A stretch of DNA of 64,000 bases from the NCBI GenBank assembly GCA_964036275.1, contig OZ038434.1, forward strand, positions 36,417,279-36,481,278. The letters are read 5' to 3'. This document shows positions 31,653 through 43,313 of this stretch, one piece after another. This DNA is from Litoditis marina. Its lineage: Eukaryota > Nematoda > Chromadorea > Rhabditida > Rhabditidae. Position 1 is the stretch's first letter, and every line of letters starts with the position of its first letter. The notes under the pieces are model-generated. The model did not search any database and had not been told where the DNA came from. It saw nothing but the letters and a program-made list of their open reading frames with translations. Position numbers and translations under genes: made by a program.

Positions 31653-34600
31653 ATGACAATCAGCTACAACTACAGTGTCTCCACCTCCGGGCCGTGGACC
31701 ATATTCAAACTATTGTTCCGATGGCGCGGAAGTGTTTGGAAGGTATAGCTCACATAATTTTCAAGCCAACAGTACACAATACAACTTTTTCATCAATGTA
31801 TTTTCGTCCAGCAAACTCACAAAGTTTTTGATGTATTTTAAAAGGAAACTGGGTATCAGATTTGAATGCAATGACACGGACTGAATGTCTTGTATGTATA
31901 CTGTATGAGTATTATAGTGAGATTGAGAAAAATTACAAACACATACTACAAACTACAAGAAACACACTACAAAGATTCAATGATGACACAACCAGACAAC
32001 TACCCCATAGCCACTACTACTACAAACAATGAAACGAGTGCAATGATGTTTACTTACATGAATACATTTTCACATGTACAATACATGCATGGTTATTGGT
32101 TATCTCTTGGTGTAAGTTGATAAGCATACACGTCGTTTATTGTGGATAAAGACTGGACAACAGTTTGAACGAACTAAAAAAACAGGAAACCGTTCAACGA
32201 GTTTGTTTTTCTTGAGCAATCGGTACCATTTGAGCAAGTAACACAGTAAATAATTTTTCAGTTTTGTTTTTCCAGTACCATTTCTCGTAGTATGCCACCA
32301 ACCAAGATGAGTTACATGATTAATCGCCAACAATTACTCCATTGTGTTTTTAGGTTGTGCTATTTGATCTATTTTTGTGGATGGTACTGTATACGATAAT
32401 CAGTGTCGTGTACAGATGCGCACTTCCGCCGGCTTCACAAAGGTATAGTCGTTGACGTAACTTTAAATGCCGCTTGAAGATAGGCAGAGGTATACTGTAT
32501 ATCTCACTATGTGCTGTGTAAGAACACATACGATTTGTCAGTAACGTAGCTGTATTGCCTACTTGGTGTGGTGTTTAGCATCCGCGCCTCCCAAACTTTT
32601 GGGCTCGGTTCGAGTCTCTGAGGCCGATCTTTTACACATTTGGGACGAACTATACTAAGACTCCTACAGTATGAATTAAAAACGAGTTCGAAAATTATTG
32701 TTGATAGATCTGAAATGAAAACGTTGAATGCATACTGTACGATAGAAAACGTGTTCACTATAAGATGTAAATATTTTTCAAAATGTGAAGCCCACATCTC
32801 CTCTTTCATCCTTTACACGTACACGAACATCCACACACTTTTTCCAGTTTTCTCGATTTTTCTCGGTTGTTGAATGTTTTGAAAAAAAAACTTCGCGGAT
32901 TTTTCTCATGTTCATGTATACTTCTCGCTATCAATTATACTGAAACGTATTTGTATTTTTCCCAGAATTTTCGAGAAAATCGTGGCTTACTGTAACAACC
33001 GCGTCAACTACATTCCGCTCAACTTCGTATTAGGATTCTTCGTTGCAAATGTCGTTGCAAGATGGATGATGCTCTTCAAATTATTAGGATTTATTGAGAA
33101 GTGAGTTTTACGTGGGCGAGCTTATTTTTTTATGAGAAATGCAAGGAATCTTTACGTGAAGCGTGAGGAAACATCAGAAGTGCATTTTGAAACACGGAGA
33201 AGATTGGTTTGCAGTTTTATCTCACCTATTCCCCCTCTTCAGAGCATTTCAAAATTTCTTCTCTGTGCTGCAGATAAAAATACCACTCAGTCATTCCCAC
33301 AGAAGTGTTCCTGTACTGAGTAGAACTTGTTTTGCAACTAAAAAGTGTTCATAGAATTCGGTCCGATTGGTTTGTTGACTAAACGAGAAGCTCGCGTGAA
33401 AGTGTAGACGTGGAATTCACGTGCGAAAATCGTTGTTCTGTTCCCCTAATTCAGGACGAAATTATAGTTCCTTCAAATAAACCAGAGAGAGAGAAAGTGC
33501 AGTATCCCTTTTTCCTGTGTCTAGACTGGAACTATTTGGCATTTTACAAGTTTGCACAAAGAAGTTCAGTTGGTTTACTAGGCGGGAAATTCACGTGAAA
33601 TGGTCATGGTTTCTTTTCCCGATCTAACGATGACAATTTGACTACTGTAACCCTATTTTTTCTGTAGCTAGACCAGTGGCCGTATTTGGTAAGACCAAGT
33701 AGCCATGTAAGTTACATGAGCAAATTTTGGATAAAAAATTATTAACTGCTGCTACTCTTGGTTCAACATTCCTTTTCACATTTTCGAAGGACTAAATGGT
33801 ACCTTTGAGAACAAACAAAATACATAAGGACTATCAAAATCTGAGCCAGCTATTGGCGATGGAAAATTTTCTCATGTATCTTACATGGCTACTTGAGCTT
33901 ACTAAATACGGCCACAGAACTGTTTGGCAACATGGCAGTTTGCACAAATAGGTTTGGTTTGTTGACTAGGCCTGAAATTCACGTGGAAGGCTCGTGTTGG
34001 TGGTTCTGTGATGTATGTATAGGCTGCCTGTTGCCTAAAACGGAAGCAAACAAGCGTTTCGCACCGGTCTAGGTGAACTTAGAACGTTTCACAAGAGACT
34101 CTAATCGAAAAAAGTGTTTAGTTGGGAATTATGCAACCGACCTAACCGAACGGGGTTTATGTTCTTATTGTAAAGTTTCAACCGCAAAAAGTATACAAAA
34201 GCGAGCTAGGAAAGAGGTGATTGAGATCTATCGATCAATTGTACTCGAACTTGAAACTGAATGTTGTCAAACTAAGAACTGAGTTTACAGCAGCCCATTT
34301 AATAAACCACCACGCCACACCGTTTTCCTATAATCGAAAGCACACAAAAAGTCTGATCTTACAAACTTACAGATTGAAAATGAAATTTTTTTCAGTATCG
34401 CCTTGTTAACCGCGGAGTACGTGCGTGGTAGAGATTCGACCGCCAGAATGATTCGCAGGAACATTGTCAGGTCGGTTGCTCATACGCAATCTACACGGCT
34501 ACAAACTTACTATTCAGAAAAAAGCATGGTCACAAGTTTAGCACCGAGTTTTGATTTTGGAAAAAAGTGGAACTTTTTTCTTTAACACGAACAGAGAACA

Positions 34601-37600
34601 ATCTAGGTCGAAAACGCACATCTTTGGATTGGAAGAAGTCCAAAATTCGTAAAAACCGCACAAAACATTTACAAAGTATTTCACAAATAGGAGAATTTTC
34701 AATTACATACTCTTTTTCAGGTACTCTGTGCTGGCCCAAGTGCTGATTTTCCGCGATATCAGCATGCGAACTAGAAGAAGATTTCCTACAATTGACACGG
34801 TTGTGGCTACAGGTCCGTGTCTTCACAGAGCATATAATCTCAAGCACGGAGTAAAACTAATTCTTTTTCAATGTTTCACTTTTTTTCGTTCAGTTTTGAC
34901 TTTTCGCACATGAGTCACAAGTGTTACTCGTGAATTCGGTCGTTGAGTCGACTTTGACACTGAAGTTTCACGAGAAAAAAAATCATATGTGCTGCAACGA
35001 CAAAGAAGTTTTGTTGATGAGAAATTCATAAGAAATGTTCTAGATTTTTCATGATGCCGCACGAAAAGATCCTTTCTTAAACAGAAAGCATTTGTTTACC
35101 CTCACTGATATTCTTAAATAGAACTTCAATTAGAACCAGGTGTTCATTACCCGATGTACACTAACAAAGCATAAAAATTGCCTGAACGATAGAAAAATTC
35201 CCAGCGTATTTTCAGGTTTCATGATGCCGCACGAGAAAGAGGCCTACGATGCCATAGATTGGAAAACCAAGTATTGGTTGCCCTTTCAATGGGTTTTTGC
35301 CCTCGTTTATAGGGCCCGGGAAGAGAACATGATCGAGAGTGACTTTTATATGGTGGCACTTCAGGAGGTTAGTGAATTAAGAAGATTCATACCACTTTCT
35401 AGACTTTCCTCGAAAAACTGGTGAATTTGCTAGGATTGGCACTCCAAGAGGTACGTTAGTGACAGACATTAAACGTGACTTCTACCAGGGGGCACTTCAG
35501 GAGGGTAGTCAATTTAGAAGATTCATACGTCATATTCTCCAGTCACGTGAAACGCCAACTTGCTCAAAACTCGGTTAAGCTCCAAAAGCTAGTAAATCAG
35601 CTAGAGTGTTTGAATAAAGCAAAATATTTGCCACCCACTCCATGATAGAAAGTCACTTCTACCAAGGCGTACAGGAAGTAAGTTAGAGTACGTCAGTAAC
35701 AGACTGTAAACGTTAATGGTAGTACTTGGGCACCTTGAAGGAGACCGGAACCCAACCCCAAATGTCAGAAAGCTGCTGTATCCCACTCCTAATTAGACGC
35801 GTTGCGTGTCGCGCGGCTTTTTCATGCGAATGTCAGGAGCGTTATATGTGCTCTTTGATCTCAATACAGTTGGAAGCAGCCCGAAACTAAACCTTGAATA
35901 TAGGATTCCAAAGGGTTGCCAAAAAATCGTTCCATGTTTTCTTCTATGCTTTCCAGGAAATCAAGCAGTTCCGCACCGACACGGCGAAGATAGCCATGTT
36001 CGACATGGTTCCGATCCCCATCATCTATCCCCAAGTAGTTTGTCTGGCGGTCCATCTATATTTCATTGTTTGTCTAATTGGAAGACAATATATTATCAAG
36101 GAAGCTGGGGAACACGCTAGTTTGGTGGGTTCACATGAGCACGTTTTTACCCTTTTCCCTTGAATGAATATAATAATTATTTTTATTTCCTGGTTTGTCT
36201 GATCGGAAAAATACATTATAAAGTGGGAAAGGGTTTTTACTTTTTTTCTACTCATTTCCCTGATGGTTCGGTGGGTTTACAAAGAACTATATAAAAATAG
36301 AATATTCAAGCGTAATTACATGAATACGTTCGCAATGAGTAGACTCTTTCTTTGTCTGGCCGTGTTAGCCTTATAGTCTTCGCCAACGGAAAGGCGGTCG
36401 GGTACTGTATATCTCGCTTTCCGCTGTGTACGCACACATGTTTTCGATTTCAAAGCTTGCCGTTATGATCTCTTATAGCGCAGTGGTTAGCCACTGCTGC
36501 GAATCTTTTGCTCGCAGAGTCGATTCCGGCGAGAGACCGAAACTTATAAATTAGGCGCCCACTATATAGTTTGTCTGATCGGAAGATTGATTGATATTTT
36601 GTTATTAAGAAAGCTGAAAAAAGTGGAACCTGAGAAAAGTTGATTCAACACGGGTTTATCTGATTGTCTGATTAGGAGACAACACATCATCAATGAAACC
36701 GAAATGGTACATTCGTAATTCATTAATCTCGCATCTTTTTTCAGATCGATATTTACGTGCCTGTGATGACTATGCTTTCTTTCGTGTTTTACTTCGGATG
36801 GTTGAAGGTAACTTTGTTGAATCCTGCTCCAACTTTTTTTAGTTATACGTTGACAGTCTATGGCGACCTTCTGCGACCTAAATGTACAACATTGTCGAGG
36901 TAAAGATTATGAAATTAATAAATTCTCGAAGATGAAATCAAGAATTTTCCAAGTGTCACTAATAGTCGATATTTTCCAAGGTCGCCGAGGTGATGCTGAA
37001 TCCATTCGGGGAAGACGACGATGATTTCGAATGCAATGCCCTCATCGATCGAAACATCGTTGTGAGTTTTAGAATTACATAAAATAGTTTGAAAGAACAT
37101 CATATATTGCCTATACACGCTTTAGTTCCGTGAGGCTAGTACTTAGATTGGCACGCTATACCATCTACGTGGAATGGGAAAGCGCACATACCTCAATCGT
37201 TCCTGTTTTATCGACGTCATTTGGTTTATGAGTATTCATCGTCAAGCCTAGTGGTTACGAAAGATGGAAAAATCGATATGTGCAATTTTCGCTTGTTTCA
37301 GATGGCGCTGACCATGGTGGACAAGGCATACGATCAGCCCCCGGAAATGATGCAGGACGATTTCTGGGACAAAAAGGTGAGTGTTCGTTTTCGCAGGTTC
37401 AAAGTGACCGTATTTCGGAAAGATAATTCTATAAGAGAGAAGTATACAAACATAGGTATTGAGTGAGCGAAACGTGATATAGAGGAAATCCTAGCATTTG
37501 TTTCTCCAAACGTTGTGGACATCAGAACATCCTAACGTTTACTGACTTTAGAAAAAAAAGTCATCAGGTCGTGTTGGAAATTCAAAGTTTTGCTTCCAGA

Positions 37601-40600
37601 AGTGATTCTGTATTCAAACTGTAAAATAGTGAGTTCAGCATTCGTTGTTTATTTCAGTTTGTGCCCCTTTATTCTCAAGAAACCGCTGGGGAGTCCTACA
37701 ATTCGATGAAGGGTTCCGTCAGTCATGTACTGTGAGTGGAAACTTGAATATAAAACAGAATAGTTTCAAAACAATAATACTTGTGAAAGAAGTTTCAGAA
37801 AAAAACACAGAACATAGACTCAAAATAAATGATTCTGTTCAAATTTGAGCACGCAGTTTTTGATGACTGTTCGTTGAACCTTCTGGTTCGGCTGTTATTA
37901 AAGAATCCGTCCCGCTTTAATTTTGACTTCTGAGTTAACGAGCTGACCCTATGGCAAATGAAAAACCATTATCGAAAATATATACTTTTATATTACTATC
38001 TTGCTTAGTTTTCTCAAAAAGGCGGCTTACGTAATGACACCGATAGGGGGGTTGCGTACGGGGTATGCTCAAAATAGCCTATAGAAGTGCAAAAATGATT
38101 CTAAAACACTATGTAAAATACAAATACACTATTGAAAACTAAAAAATAAAAATAAATCTGGATGTAAATGAACCAAGTCAAGTTGCGTCACAATGAAAAT
38201 GTTCACGTCCCCTCCTTTATGGCTTGATGTTAGGCAAATTTCACTAATTTTCAATCAGAAAGTTTTTTCATGGTCTATGGGAAGACATTGAGAAACTTTT
38301 TTAGCTTTTTAAAATTTTCGTGGAACTCGAATTATAGCGGAATGGTTTCTTTAAGTGGACTTGTGCGAAAACCCATTGAAAGGGCAATATTCTATGAAAG
38401 GGCAATCTTCCTTTTAATAGCCTACTTTGATCGTTATTTGTGAAGTATTTTGATTTTGTTGTTTTCAACGGGATTTGATAACTCTAAGAACGTACTACTT
38501 TTGTTTTGCCTTCTCTTAACTATAACTTTACACTGTCACGTTATTGAAGTCGATCTTTTGTACTTACTAACCGTCTTTCAGCTTACCACATGGAGAAACA
38601 CAGGTGAGGATGGTTCCTCGCTTCGACAGCTCGCCCACACTGGCACGGAAGATAACGGTCGCTGTGAGAAAGTGAGTGGCTATACTAGAAGTCAATTGAA
38701 GTGTCACGTGAATTCTGCGTTCTAATGAGTTCTGAGTACGTATGCTAGAACATCCCGGCACCTTCATCCCATCCTGCGTCTCTCGCTCTGCCTCACTATT
38801 TATCGTCTCTAACATCCCGGCGGGATGTGAGAGCAGAGAATTAGCGTATGTTTCAGGAGACGCAGTATGGCATGAAGGAGCTGGGATCTTCTAGCATACG
38901 GACTCTGATGTGTTTAACATGTTTGACGTGACTGAGTATCTGACTAACAGAGTATAGGAGTTTCTTCTCTAAAAGTTTGGCTTCTTGGTTTCCCTTTTCT
39001 AAAGAACACCAAATGGAGTTTATATAGAACTTTAGTTAGAGCTATTTCCATAGCGCCGATTCTATGGAAATGTAATTTCTAAAATACTGAAAGATCATTG
39101 AGTTCTGTTTGTGGTTACTCGCAATGACGTCTATCTTGATTACTTTTGCTACAAACCAGGCACCGTAGCAAAGTCTTCTAACACTTTCATTATTTTGCTA
39201 CGGTGCCAGGCGTGGTAGCCATCTCTAAAAAACCTCAAGAGATATACTAAAAGTAAATTGAATAGTCACGTAAAGTTAGCATTCCAATGAGAAATCGTGC
39301 ACTCTGTAATTGCACTTTTCCGAATTGTGCTGTGACATGTTTCACGTGACTATGCAATGACTGGCAGTATACCTCATGAGCGAAAACTCACTACCTTCTC
39401 ATGAGATCCTATCGATTGCTAAGCTTCAAAATTAGAAGTTCACGAGTAGTTCATGAGATGATCGGGATATTCTAATGATAAACTCATAAGAATTTCTCAT
39501 GGGGTTGGATGGTTTGCTTTGCCGCCAGAAGAAATTCAGTAGCGGTTGTGTTTAAGGAGTGAAAAACCATAAGTATCTTGTTCTCGCGGATAATAGTAGA
39601 AAATTATTAAAACTATGTTTTTCAGGTCACAGCAACGAAAAAGAAGAGTTTCAGTCAACGTCGCCCAGGTGTTGCGGGGAATCGAAGAAAAACCAGAGAA
39701 GTAAGACTTATTTACCAATAACTATATTCTGATTTTGTTGTTGAGTTCAGTTTCTCTACGTATGCTAGAACATCCCGGCACCTTTATCCGTTATCCCGTC
39801 CTGCGTCTCACGCTGTCGTCACTATTTCGCGACACTCGAACCTCGGCGGAATGTATAAGCAACGAAATAGCGTGTGTTCGAAGAGACGCAGGTTGCGATA
39901 GAGACACCGGAATGGTTTTCGATACTTCCTCTGGTACTGTGACCTCCACATGTGGTAATTCCAACCAAGCATCAACCAAGCACATGCAGGCGGGGTAGCG
40001 ATTCCTCCAATCTCACGAGAAGTTCATATGAACTTCTCATGAGATAGCTCATGATCTACTCGTGAACTCTCAATGTTGTAGCATAGTAATCAATCGAATC
40101 TGATGAGAAGCTCATGCGATTAGCTCATGAAGTATCTCATGAGATTTTTGAGGAATTTCTACGCCGCCATGGGGTCACGGTAGAAAAAAGTATGTGCGGA
40201 AGGACGTTCATATACAATAGCAATCAGTTTACCTACCTATTTTACGCTAGAGAAAATGGCTCCTGAACTGAACTGCGGGGTAAAGAGTAGAAAAACCATT
40301 CTAATATAAAAATAATTTCAGTTCTCTCGAACATTTGGATGAGGATGGTGTGCAACGAAAGAAGCCGGCTGAGCCGATCAACGAGAAAGACATCGAACTG
40401 ATCAAAAACGCGGCCGAACACAGTAGTGAGCAGTTTACTACATATTTTCGTAAAGTGTAGCCAATCATTTCACAACCCTCTCAGTAAAACGTGAACAATA
40501 TTAGCGAATATGCGCTGTACACGTTTGAGCAGTCATGTATCTGAATGATTATGTTAAAGAAGGTAGGACACCAATGAAGAAATTTACATGATTCTGATCA

Positions 40601-42429
40601 ACTTTAGGTGTTGAGAAAAACGTTTTATATAAAAAAGAGAACATTTACTGATTCACAAAAAATTACAGTTTTATTAAAGTGAAATACTGTATTACTGTCG
40701 CGGCTAGAAGTTAGCATGGCGCTTATAATAATTATTATGACGCCTATGATAACTATTATACATTAGCATAGCGCGCTGTGGGACGAGACATAACGCGAAT
40801 GAGGAGAGGTTAGATGGTTGTACAAAATGTCCCTGGGACAGAACTTGATTCCCCGCGGGTCAGAACTCGATCTCTCAATATTGGTGTCTGGCGTCCGTTA
40901 ATGTTGGTTCTTTCATCATCGAATAAAATGACAGAAACCATATGTATAATCATGAATATTGATTGAATGATTTACTTATTTACATGCTTTCATTTAAATA
41001 AATCAATAATCATGGTTTTCGTGTTACCTTCTAGTCTGCTGTGATTCAGATAACTCGGTCAGCCGTATTCTGGTGGGCGCTGAACAGTTGCCCGATTTTC
41101 TGAGTTCCAACACGTTCCTTCCTAGAAATGTGAGTTTGGGTTTGATCTCTACCCTAATTCATGAAGAAAAAGTGTGCGACTGTGAAAAATCAGACAAAAT
41201 CAAAGAAATGTTAAACGCTCTCTCGCTATATTGAACAGCGGCACTATGACAGCGGCTGAACAGTTGCCCGATTTTCTGAGTTCCAACACGTTCCTTCCTA
41301 GAAATGTGAGTTTGGGTTTGATCTCTACCCTAATTCATGAAGAAAAAGTGTGCGACTGTGAAAAATCAGACAAAATCAAAGAAATGTTAAACGCTCTCTC
41401 GCTATATTGAACAGCGGCACTATGACAGCGGCTGAACAGTTGCCCGATTTTCTGAGTTCCAACACGTTCCTTCCTAGAAATGTGAGTTTGGGTTTGATCT
41501 CTACCCTAATTCATGAAGAAAAAGTGTGCGACTGTGAAAAATCAGACAAAATCAAAGAAATGTTAAACGCTCTCTCGCTATATTGAACAGCGGCACTATG
41601 ACAGCGGCTGAACAGTTGCCCGATTTTCTGAGTTCCAACACGTTCCTTCCTAGAAATGTGAGTTTGGGTTTGATCTCTACCCTAATTCATGAAGAAAAAG
41701 TGTGCGACTGTGAAAAATCAGACAAAATCAAAGAAATGTTAAACGCTCTCTCGCTATATTGAACAGCGGCACTATGACAGCGGCTGAACAGTTGCCCGAT
41801 TTTCTGAGTTCCAACACGTTCCTTCCTAGAAATGTGAGTTTGGGTTTGATCTCTACCCTAATTCATGAAGAAAAAGTGTGCGACTGTGAAAAATCAGACA
41901 AAATCAAAGAAATGTTAAACGCTCTCTCGCTATATTGAACAGCGGCACTATGACAGCGGCTGAACAGTTGCCCGATTTTCTGAGTTCCAACACGTTCCTT
42001 CCTAGAAATGTGAGTTTGGGTTTGATCTCTACCCTAATTCATGAAGAAAAAGTGTGCGACTGTGAAAAATCAGACAAAATCAAAGAAATGTTAAACGCTC
42101 TCTCGCTATATTGAACAGCGGCACCATGGTCACCTAGAAGCACTTATAGGATTACATTGATAACACAGCTTTTCACTGATCAGAAAATATCGTTACAACA
42201 AATATAACAAAAAATCTTTTCCCAAACACATTTTCACCTTCAGGGCAGTTCGGGTATAATAATAACCGTCGACCCACCGGAGGGGGAGGAAAATAGCACG
42301 GGAAACGGAGAGAGTGGCAGAGAGACAAAGAAGGGAAAATCTTGTACAACCCCTGTTGATGGTTCGACACGAAAAAGGAGTGTGCACGGCAAATTCAATC
42401 TGGATCCTGTAGAAGAGGAGTCGGATTGA
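31653..42429 (+). CDS. Bestrophin-family chloride channel, paralogue B
   Basis: Exons: 31653-31742, 32354-32442, 32966-33100, 34396-34470, 34721-34812, 35216-35367, 35957-36124, 36745-36807, 36981-37061, 37302-37376, 37658-37731, 38582-38671, 39626-39700, 40322-40425, 41035-41129, 42244-42429. Phases agree throughout, giving about 547 aa. The ATG directly follows TTTTTCCAG, a strong trans-splice-type acceptor. Conserved features are [15 protein letters not shown], neck [45 protein letters not shown] and calcium clasp [11 protein letters not shown], so it should form a calcium-gated anion channel pore. The tail carries [29 protein letters not shown] and an acidic end. Intron 1 is absent from paralogue A. 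Exon 36981 uses a CCAAG rather than CAG acceptor. An AATAAA lies at 42857. Exon 41035-41129 seeds the 176 bp array. Confidence 0.92.
32443..32655 (+). mobile_element. tRNA-derived repeat, family T, at a splice donor
   Basis: It starts TATAGTCGTTGACG directly after exon 32354-32442, so the donor reads GTATAG. Inside are TACTGTATATCTCACTATGT, an A-box-like GGTGTTTAGCATCC and the B-box-like GGTTCGAGTCTC behind CGCCTCCCAAACTTTTGGGC. A second copy with the same CGCCTCCCAAACTTCTGGGC core is at 53542-53720. Confidence 0.65.
33673..33915. mobile_element. MITE-like inverted repeat with GTGGCCGTATTTGGTAAG ends
   Basis: The left arm GTGGCCGTATTTGGTAAGAC and CAAGTAGCCATGTAAGTTAC match the right arm in reverse (GTATCTTACATGGCTACTTG, CTTACTAAATACGGCCAC). 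About 243 bp, single copy here, in intron 3 of bestrophin B. The region 33350-34010 around it also holds three degenerate copies of a TTGGTTTGTTGACTA...TTCACGTG unit. Confidence 0.75.
35040..35085 (+). pseudogene. Partial copy of the 5' edge of bestrophin B exon 6
   Basis: GATTTTTCATGATGCCGCAC then GAAAAGATCCTTTC resembles the start of the exon at 35216 (AGGTTTCATGATGCCGCACG, AGAAAGAGGCC). The acceptor AG is displaced, so it is probably inert. The homologous intron of paralogue A contains two such copies. Confidence 0.6.
35430..35690 (+). repeat. Three degenerate copies of the 3' edge of bestrophin B exon 6
   Basis: The exon ends GTGACTTTTATATGGTGGCA, CTTCAGGAG and then GTTAGTGAATTAAGAAGATT. 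Downstream are GGCACTCCAAGAGGTACGTT (35435), GTGACTTCTACCAGGGGGCA with CTTCAGGAGGGTAGTCAATT (35478) and GTCACTTCTACCAAGGCGTA with CAGGAAGTAAGTTAG (35650). Two keep a usable GT donor. Confidence 0.7.
36372..36566 (+). mobile_element. tRNA-derived repeat, family S
   Basis: TATAGTCTTCGCCAACGG to GGCGCCCACTATA, with TTATAGCGCAGTGGTTAGCC as A box. The B-box region is degraded (GCAGAGTCGATTCCGG). It lies in a bestrophin B intron. Confidence 0.8.
38683..38955. mobile_element. Family D MITE split by a family F element
   Basis: The outer ends are TATACTAGAAGTCAATTGAA and GTGACTGAGTATCTGACTAA (family D). Between them a complete family F palindrome runs from GTACGTATGCTAGAACATCC to GGGATCTTCTAGCATACGGA. 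The D element inserted first and F jumped into it. Confidence 0.7.
39160..40170. mobile_element. Run of MITEs in bestrophin B introns 12 and 13
   Basis: In order: a family Q fragment (39164-39212), family D (39246-39371, inverted), a degraded family E (39375-39533), then after exon 39626-39700 a family F copy (39757-39925) and a full family E copy (39987-40168, ending TTTCTACGCCGCC). The exon sits between these blocks and is undisturbed. Confidence 0.7.
41079..42134 (+). repeat. 6 x 176 bp tandem array of the 3' half of bestrophin B exon 15
   Basis: Units start at 41079, 41255, 41431, 41607, 41783 and 41959 and look identical by eye. Each begins GCTGAACAGTTGCCCGATTT, the last 17 codons of exon 41035-41129 ([17 protein letters not shown]), includes the donor GTGAGTTTGG and continues with 125 bp of intron. 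The first unit is the end of the real exon. In the five others GACAG stands before CGGCTGAACAG; if used as an acceptor it would join the previous exon in phase (A plus CG, then GCT GAA CAG). Each exon copy would be 53 nt, not a multiple of three, so only one could be used per transcript in frame. Confidence 0.93.
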
Positions 42430-43313
42430 TTTATCAAATTTTGATTATTGATTTTTCATTAATAGTTCTGTCGATTATGGATTTTTTGAAGATTGAGGCT
42501 GATCATCGACTTTTCAGTGGTCATTTATGGTATTTTGAGCGATCTATGATTGCTTTTGTCCACGATTTGAATATAACTTACATTTCAGTCAGTAATACGA
42601 GTTGGTTCTCTCAGCATATAGGAATCGTTAGTTTTTGGAATTTAAGTTTGTTTACGTTTCTTATAGGAACTATTGTTACCTTCCAATTGTTGCTTAAAAA
42701 CTATATGTTTGTGCTTTTCTAGCGGGTTAGCAAGCGGTTATATCTAATCAAAATACAGATATTTGGAGCTTTAGTTGCATTACATTGTTACTTGTTTGCA
42801 TGTTAGTAATGAAATTGATCGCTGTCTTTTTGATCTATTTCAGCTCTTCGGCTCAAAATAAAATGAACTTTTAAACGGTTCTTGTTTTTAACCAATGCAC
42901 TTAATGAGAAAACTAATGTCCTCCAACCTATACTGTTAGTCAATTGCACAGTCACGTTCAACATGTTACCCACAGCAGAATTCAGAAACGTGTAATTACA
43001 AAGTGCACGATTTCTCATTAGAATGCTAAATTTACGTGACAATTCATTTTACTACTAGTATATATGTAGTTATCGCCATCTCCACTGAGAATCAAAGTTT
43101 TTATCAACTTTGTTAGAGTTTCCAAAATCGACGAAACTTTTTGCAAGTCGTTGTTCACACGTTTCACAGCACGTACGCTAAATAAGTTGTCTGGAACCTC
43201 AGCTTTTCTATGAAAATCATTCATTCACAGTCCAATTCGCACGTTCCCACGGTCTCAGTGAGAATAAAAAAAACTATACTACTCAAAATAAAACAATCAG
43301 GAACAGTCGATAT
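42430..43313. other. Convergent intergenic region
   Basis: 3' flank of bestrophin B (+) and the methyltransferase gene (-). Contains AATAAA at 42857 on the plus strand and a family D MITE (about 42930-43064). A minus-strand open frame at 43060-43220 reads VPDNLFSVRAVKRVNND with coiled-coil-like sequence, but it lies beyond the methyltransferase stop and has no recognised family. Confidence 0.55.
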
